Below, piece by piece: positions 6,049 to 8,847 of a DNA stretch of 8,847 nt. Source of the stretch: an uncultured Clostridium sp. (GTDB taxonomy: Bacteria; Bacillota_A; Clostridia; Lachnospirales; Lachnospiraceae). Where the stretch lies: contig CAMWKN010000035.1 in NCBI GenBank assembly GCA_947174825.1, positions 1 through 8,847 on the forward strand, written 5' to 3'. A model generated the notes under the pieces. That model saw only the letters and a program-made list of their open reading frames with translations, made no database searches and was not told the DNA's origin. Both the position numbers and the translations under genes were made by a program. Numbering within the stretch: the stretch's first letter is position 1; the number at the start of each line of letters is the position of its first letter.

Positions 6049-7302
6049 CTATTTAAACTTGAATACTGCCAGATTATCCGGGTTCACGATCTCTTCATAG
6101 CAAACCGCCATCCTATCCCAGTCGAAACGTTTGCAGAAATCCCCCTGAAGTTGTAGGCGTTCCGATTCGTAATCGTTTAAATAGGCTTTCCCGTCTTCCC
6201 GCAAAAAAATGGAATCATACTCAACCTCTGAGCGCATCAATATATACCTTGCCGACGGATTCTTTTCCATGTGATCCAGAGTCCAGGTATAAGAGCCTGT
6301 CACATGGAGCTTCCCTTTTTCGTCACGAGCCATAGACAACAAAAAAACATCATTACTCTCAAGACCATCTCTTTTCTTGTCATCAAATGCCCATATACCG
6401 AGATTCTCATCATAAGCAAGTGTCCCTTTTTCATAACTCCAGCTCAAAAAAGGAATACAAGACACATAGAACTTATCAGGAGTCCCAACTAAGTTTAAGC
6501 GTCCCTCTATCTCCGAATACAGTTCCGGATCCGGATGATCAATCAGCCGCTCCCTGATATCCACTCTGATCTGCTCCATCTCCACATAATCCTGCTCTGT
6601 CGGATTGACAACATCCGCTGACAAAACAATCGGTGGATCCGTCGGCAGAGGTTCCTCCTCTTGTCCCTCCCCTATAAACAAATCAAAAAAAGATACCAAA
6701 AGAAAAGACAGCGCTATCACAGAAAAAAGAATCAAATAATGCCATCTTCCCTGATTCTTATCGTCAGACAAACGAAACACCGCTTTGGAATTAGTAAAAT
6801 ATTGGCTCGCAGCCAAAGCCACCCGAGAATTCTGTTCTGCCATCCTATTTTCTTCCAATAAATCATAATCGACGAAAGACTCATCATATTTACTTAGATC
6901 AGACTCTTCCAAATACCGATCTAATACCATCTTTTTCCGACGTGTTTCAATCTCTCTGGAAAGACTCTCCCCATCCGCTATTTCTTCCTGTGAAATTTCG
7001 TCCAAAAGTGCACAAATGTCCGTCATCAGCGCAATCTCTTCTGACATTTGCTGACGATGGACATCACATATTTCCGCAATAGAATCCGGCTCATCAAAGA
7101 TCCGTTGTATCTCTTCGATCGTAAAACGCAGTTTACGCAGCACAACAATAGACCGCAGCCTGGTCATTGTCTCCTCATCGTAATCTCTGAACTCTCTCCC
7201 CATCTTCAGTTCTTTCACCGGAGTAATCAGGCCGCACTGCTCATAATAGCGTATCGTCTTCTGGCTGACATTTAGCTGAGCCGAAACCTGCTTAATCTTC
7301 AT
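6049..7302 (-). CDS. Membrane-anchored MerR-family regulator with extracytoplasmic domain
   Basis: The first 75 residues form a classical MerR winged-helix domain (MKIKQVSAQLNVSQKTIRYY, then YDEETMTRLRSIVVLRKLRF and TIEEIQRIFDEP), followed by a dimerisation helix at about 78-105. Instead of the usual 120-270 residues the protein has 417. A further charged linker (about 106-187) leads to one strong transmembrane segment at 188-210 (YLILFSVIALSFLLVSFFDL) and a C-terminal domain of about 205 residues that would lie outside the cell. This gives a ToxR-like one-component layout: DNA binding inside, sensing outside. The outer domain has no recognised motif and opens with an acidic, Pro-rich stretch (EGQEEEPLPTDPP). 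ATG 7302-7300 follows GGGGGA by 7 bases. It is the first gene of the ABC operon, so it most likely controls the operon and itself. The role as activator is inferred from family and promoter form. Confidence 0.88.
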   Translation of the reverse strand: MKIKQVSAQLNVSQKTIRYYEQCGLITPVKELKMGREFRDYDEETMTRLRSIVVLRKLRFTIEEIQRIFDEPDSIAEICDVHRQQMSEEIALMTDICALLDEISQEEIADGESLSREIETRRKKMVLDRYLEESDLSKYDESFVDYDLLEENRMAEQNSRVALAASQYFTNSKAVFRLSDDKNQGRWHYLILFSVIALSFLLVSFFDLFIGEGQEEEPLPTDPPIVLSADVVNPTEQDYVEMEQIRVDIRERLIDHPDPELYSEIEGRLNLVGTPDKFYVSCIPFLSWSYEKGTLAYDENLGIWAFDDKKRDGLESNDVFLLSMARDEKGKLHVTGSYTWTLDHMEKNPSARYILMRSEVEYDSIFLREDGKAYLNDYESERLQLQGDFCKRFDWDRMAVCYEEIVNPDNLAVFKFK

Positions 7303-7370
7303 AATAAATTCCCCCTTGCTCGTTCAGGCAAAATCTGGAATTTTACCCTATATGCTATTATTTTACTCCA

Positions 7371-7401
7371 AAAATAACATATACCCCAGGGGAATAAGCA
7401 A
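7371..7401 (-). promoter_or_regulatory. MerR-type promoter with 19-base spacer and central dyad
   Basis: On the minus strand TTGCTT (7401-7396) and TATTTT (7376-7371) are separated by exactly 19 bases. An imperfect dyad centred at 7388, CATATACCCC-A-GGGGAATAAG on the forward strand, occupies the spacer. Overlong 19-base spacers with a dyad between -35 and -10 are the hallmark of MerR-activated promoters. It lies about 70 bases before the ATG of the MerR-type gene, so autoregulation of the whole ABC operon is likely. Confidence 0.6.
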
Positions 7402-7432
7402 GAATTTTTTGCTTCCTTTTGACAAATTGAGA

Positions 7433-7461
7433 TTGACAAAAAGGTAAACACGTGTTACCAT
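7433..7461 (+). promoter_or_regulatory. Sigma-A promoter of the BlaI-like/BlaR1-like operon
   Basis: A perfect -35 TTGACA (7433-7438) is followed after 17 bases by TACCAT (7456-7461), four of six matches to the -10 consensus. It lies about 46 bases before the TTG start. The upper operator dyad sits inside the spacer, so repressor binding would block RNA polymerase. An identical TTGACAAA occurs 14 bases further upstream (7419-7426) but has no suitable -10. Confidence 0.6.
7443..7459 (+). promoter_or_regulatory. Operator O1 for the BlaI-like repressor
   Basis: GGTAAACACGTGTTACC is a near-palindrome with a perfect 10-base core AACACGTGTT (7447-7456). It contains the ACA-N2-TGT core of the known BlaI/MecI and CopY operators (TACANNTGTA). 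It overlaps the spacer and -10 of the predicted promoter. Confidence 0.55.
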
Positions 7462-7466
7462 CATTT

Positions 7467-7484
7467 TGTAAACAGTTGTATACC
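7467..7484 (+). promoter_or_regulatory. Operator O2 for the BlaI-like repressor
   Basis: TGTAAACAGTTGTATACC contains the dyad GTAAACA-GT-TGTATAC (six of seven pairs match) and again an ACA-N2-TGTA core. The sequence GTAAACA-N2-TGT is shared with O1 at an exact distance of 24 bases. It lies just downstream of the -10, around the likely transcription start. Confidence 0.5.
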
Positions 7485-7507
7485 ATTTTAGAAAGGCGGT
7501 AAGTATC

Positions 7508-7891
7508 TTGAACGGTGAGAAAATCAGTCTGTCAAATGCAGAATGGCGTATTATGAATTATTTGTGGGATAAAAATCCTGCAACAATTGCTGATATGGTA
7601 CATTATTTTGACGGCATTACAAACTGGGATCGACATGTGATTATTATGATGTTAAAACGCATGGAAGCAAAAGGGGCTGTAGCATGGCAAACTAACGGAA
7701 GGGCAAAGCATTATTATCCAGTGTTAGAGAAAGAGCAGTCCTGTGTACAGGAGACGGAGGATTTTCTGGAACGTGTCTACAAGGGAAGCCTGGGACTTAT
7801 GCTCACCACGATGGCAAAACAGGAAAAGCTCGCCAAAGAAGACATTGATGAATTGCGCAAAATATTGAATGAGGGTGAACAGGATGATTAA
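7508..7891 (+). CDS. BlaI/MecI/CopY-family transcriptional repressor
   Basis: The 127-residue protein has the usual length of the family and its typical pattern: a start ISLSNAEWRIMNYLWDKNPATIADMV that forms the first helices, then the recognition helix region NWDRHVIIMMLKRMEAKGAV and the wing TNGRAKHYYPVLE (about 61-73), followed by a C-terminal dimerisation helix region (about 78-127). Members bind TACANNTGTA operators as dimers and are cleaved or released when the partner metalloprotease senses a signal. The start is a TTG at 7508 with AAAGGCGG at 7492-7499; the first in-frame ATG comes 17 codons later inside the DNA-binding domain and cannot be right. The gene overlaps the BlaR1-like gene by 8 bases. 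No beta-lactamase is visible, so the regulated target and the inducer remain open. Confidence 0.92.
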   Translation: MNGEKISLSNAEWRIMNYLWDKNPATIADMVHYFDGITNWDRHVIIMMLKRMEAKGAVAWQTNGRAKHYYPVLEKEQSCVQETEDFLERVYKGSLGLMLTTMAKQEKLAKEDIDELRKILNEGEQDD

Positions 7892-8847
7892 AATAATTCT
7901 ATCAAGCAGTTTGATCTTTCTGGTTATTGTGATAATCCGTAAAATTTTCAGAGGAAAAACAGGTAATGTATTTCTGTATTCCTTATGGCTGCTTTTTGCT
8001 GCCAGTCTGATAATTCCAATATTTTCTTTTGCTTTCCATAATATTGCAGGCTGGAACCAAAAGAGCATGAAAAGTCCGGTCAGTATTATGAATTTTGTAG
8101 AAGTGCCCAAAGCCGATACAGAAATAACAGTGGACTCTGTAATGAAAACAGAAGACAGCACCAAAAAAGAAACGAAGAAACAAACAGAACAGACAGACCT
8201 AAAAAATAAACCATCCACCGTCAGCCCACAATCACTTCCGAAAGCAAGAAAATCCGCTGGTATCCATGCCTTGATAGAATCCAGACATTTAAAGAAATTT
8301 TTATTGATCTTCTGGGCAATCGGGGCACTTACTGTCTTGCTAAAGCAGCTGTTTCTGGAAAATGCATTTCGCAGACAGCTTATAGAAAACCGGGAAGAGT
8401 GCCTTTGTCAGGGACAAAAAGTATATAAGACAAAAGGTATTCCAACGCCCTTACTATTTCGAAGTCAGGGATTATCGCTGGATATCTATCTGCCTGAAAT
8501 GATTATGGCGAACGAAACCTTAGTAAAACATGCCATACTTCACGAAAATATTCACAAAAAACATGGAGATATCTGGTGGGGGTACGTCAGAAATTTTTTG
8601 CTTGCTGTTTACTGGTTTTATCCAATTGTATGGATTGCCGCTATACTATCCAAAAAAGATTGTGAATACGCTTGCGACAGTTCTGTTATGAAAGGCATGA
8701 ACCAAAAGGAACGCATTTCCTATGGAAACAGCCTGCTTTCCATAATACAAGTTGGAAAGAGCAAGGACTTATTTTGTACTGCAACTGCCATGAAAATTAA
8801 AAAATCAGAAATGGAGGTAAGGATTCGGATGATTAAGAAGGGGAAAA
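7884..8847 (+). CDS. BlaR1-like M56-family membrane metalloprotease sensor, partial
   Basis: The frame begins with ATG 7884-7886, 8 bases inside the end of the repressor gene, behind GAGGG at 7871-7875, and remains open at the window end after 321 codons. Helices are seen at about 3-20, 29-51, 138-156 and 236-255, as in BlaR1/MecR1. Between helices 3 and 4 is a cytoplasmic zinc-protease segment with HENIH (220-224), which fits HExxH; a candidate third ligand is Glu261 in DCEYACD, 37 residues on. The protein would be activated by an outside signal and then inactivate the BlaI-like repressor. The loop between helices 2 and 3 is about 85 residues long and rich in Lys, Thr, Gln and Glu (about 90-110). 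The C-terminal sensor domain is outside the window, so it cannot be said whether it binds beta-lactams. Confidence 0.88.
   Translation, partial: MIKIILSSSLIFLVIVIIRKIFRGKTGNVFLYSLWLLFAASLIIPIFSFAFHNIAGWNQKSMKSPVSIMNFVEVPKADTEITVDSVMKTEDSTKKETKKQTEQTDLKNKPSTVSPQSLPKARKSAGIHALIESRHLKKFLLIFWAIGALTVLLKQLFLENAFRRQLIENREECLCQGQKVYKTKGIPTPLLFRSQGLSLDIYLPEMIMANETLVKHAILHENIHKKHGDIWWGYVRNFLLAVYWFYPIVWIAAILSKKDCEYACDSSVMKGMNQKERISYGNSLLSIIQVGKSKDLFCTATAMKIKKSEMEVRIRMIKKGK

Noticed and set aside
7347..7376. Repeated GTAAAAT words on the minus strand downstream of the MerR promoter
   Set aside because: Two short AT-rich copies are expected by chance in such DNA and show no clear operator symmetry.
7724..8218. 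164-codon minus-strand hydrophobic frame
   Set aside because: It runs antisense to the end of the BlaI-like gene and the start of the BlaR1-like gene, both well supported; its hydrophobicity mirrors the membrane helices on the other strand.

Overview
The window looks like a chromosomal accessory region of a low-to-moderate GC Firmicute, most likely a Clostridia member of the Lachnospiraceae type. The reasons are strong GGAGG ribosome binding sites in front of most genes, AT-rich intergenic DNA, and the gene families present: MATE exporter, FtsX-like ABC permeases, MerR regulator, BlaI/BlaR1 pair. The assignment to a family is inference. No rRNA, tRNA, CRISPR array, transposase or origin was seen, and no stretch above 300 bases lacks a gene.

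Layout. At the left edge are two small minus-strand genes, one cut by the window, that I do not recognise. Their small, acidic, tandem character fits polymorphic-toxin immunity proteins or orphan accessory proteins. Divergent from them, at 665-2020 (+), is a complete MATE-family multidrug exporter. Converging on it is a minus-strand operon that fills 2055-7302. In transcription order it holds: a MerR-type regulator with an unusual membrane anchor and an extracytoplasmic domain; two FtsX/MacB-like permeases of about 350 residues; a single-pass membrane protein of unknown function; and a LolD/MacB-type ABC ATPase. The ATPase reading frame is broken just before the H-loop, and the gene that should follow it appears to be lost, leaving only a start codon with a good ribosome binding site.

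At the right edge, divergent from the MerR operon and sharing a 205-base regulatory region with it, are a BlaI/MecI/CopY-family repressor starting at TTG and an overlapping BlaR1-like M56 zinc metalloprotease sensor that runs off the window.

How the parts may work together. The MerR protein probably controls its own operon. Its promoter has the 19-base spacer and the central dyad typical of MerR activators. Its C-terminal domain outside the membrane could sense the compound or envelope stress that the ABC system handles. The operon resembles peptide-antibiotic or envelope-stress ABC modules of Firmicutes, but with a one-component membrane MerR sensor instead of a two-component system. The BlaI-like repressor likely binds two ACA-N2-TGT operators over its own promoter and is released when the BlaR1-like protease is triggered. 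The frameshift suggests that the ABC module is decaying in this strain, unless it is a sequencing error.
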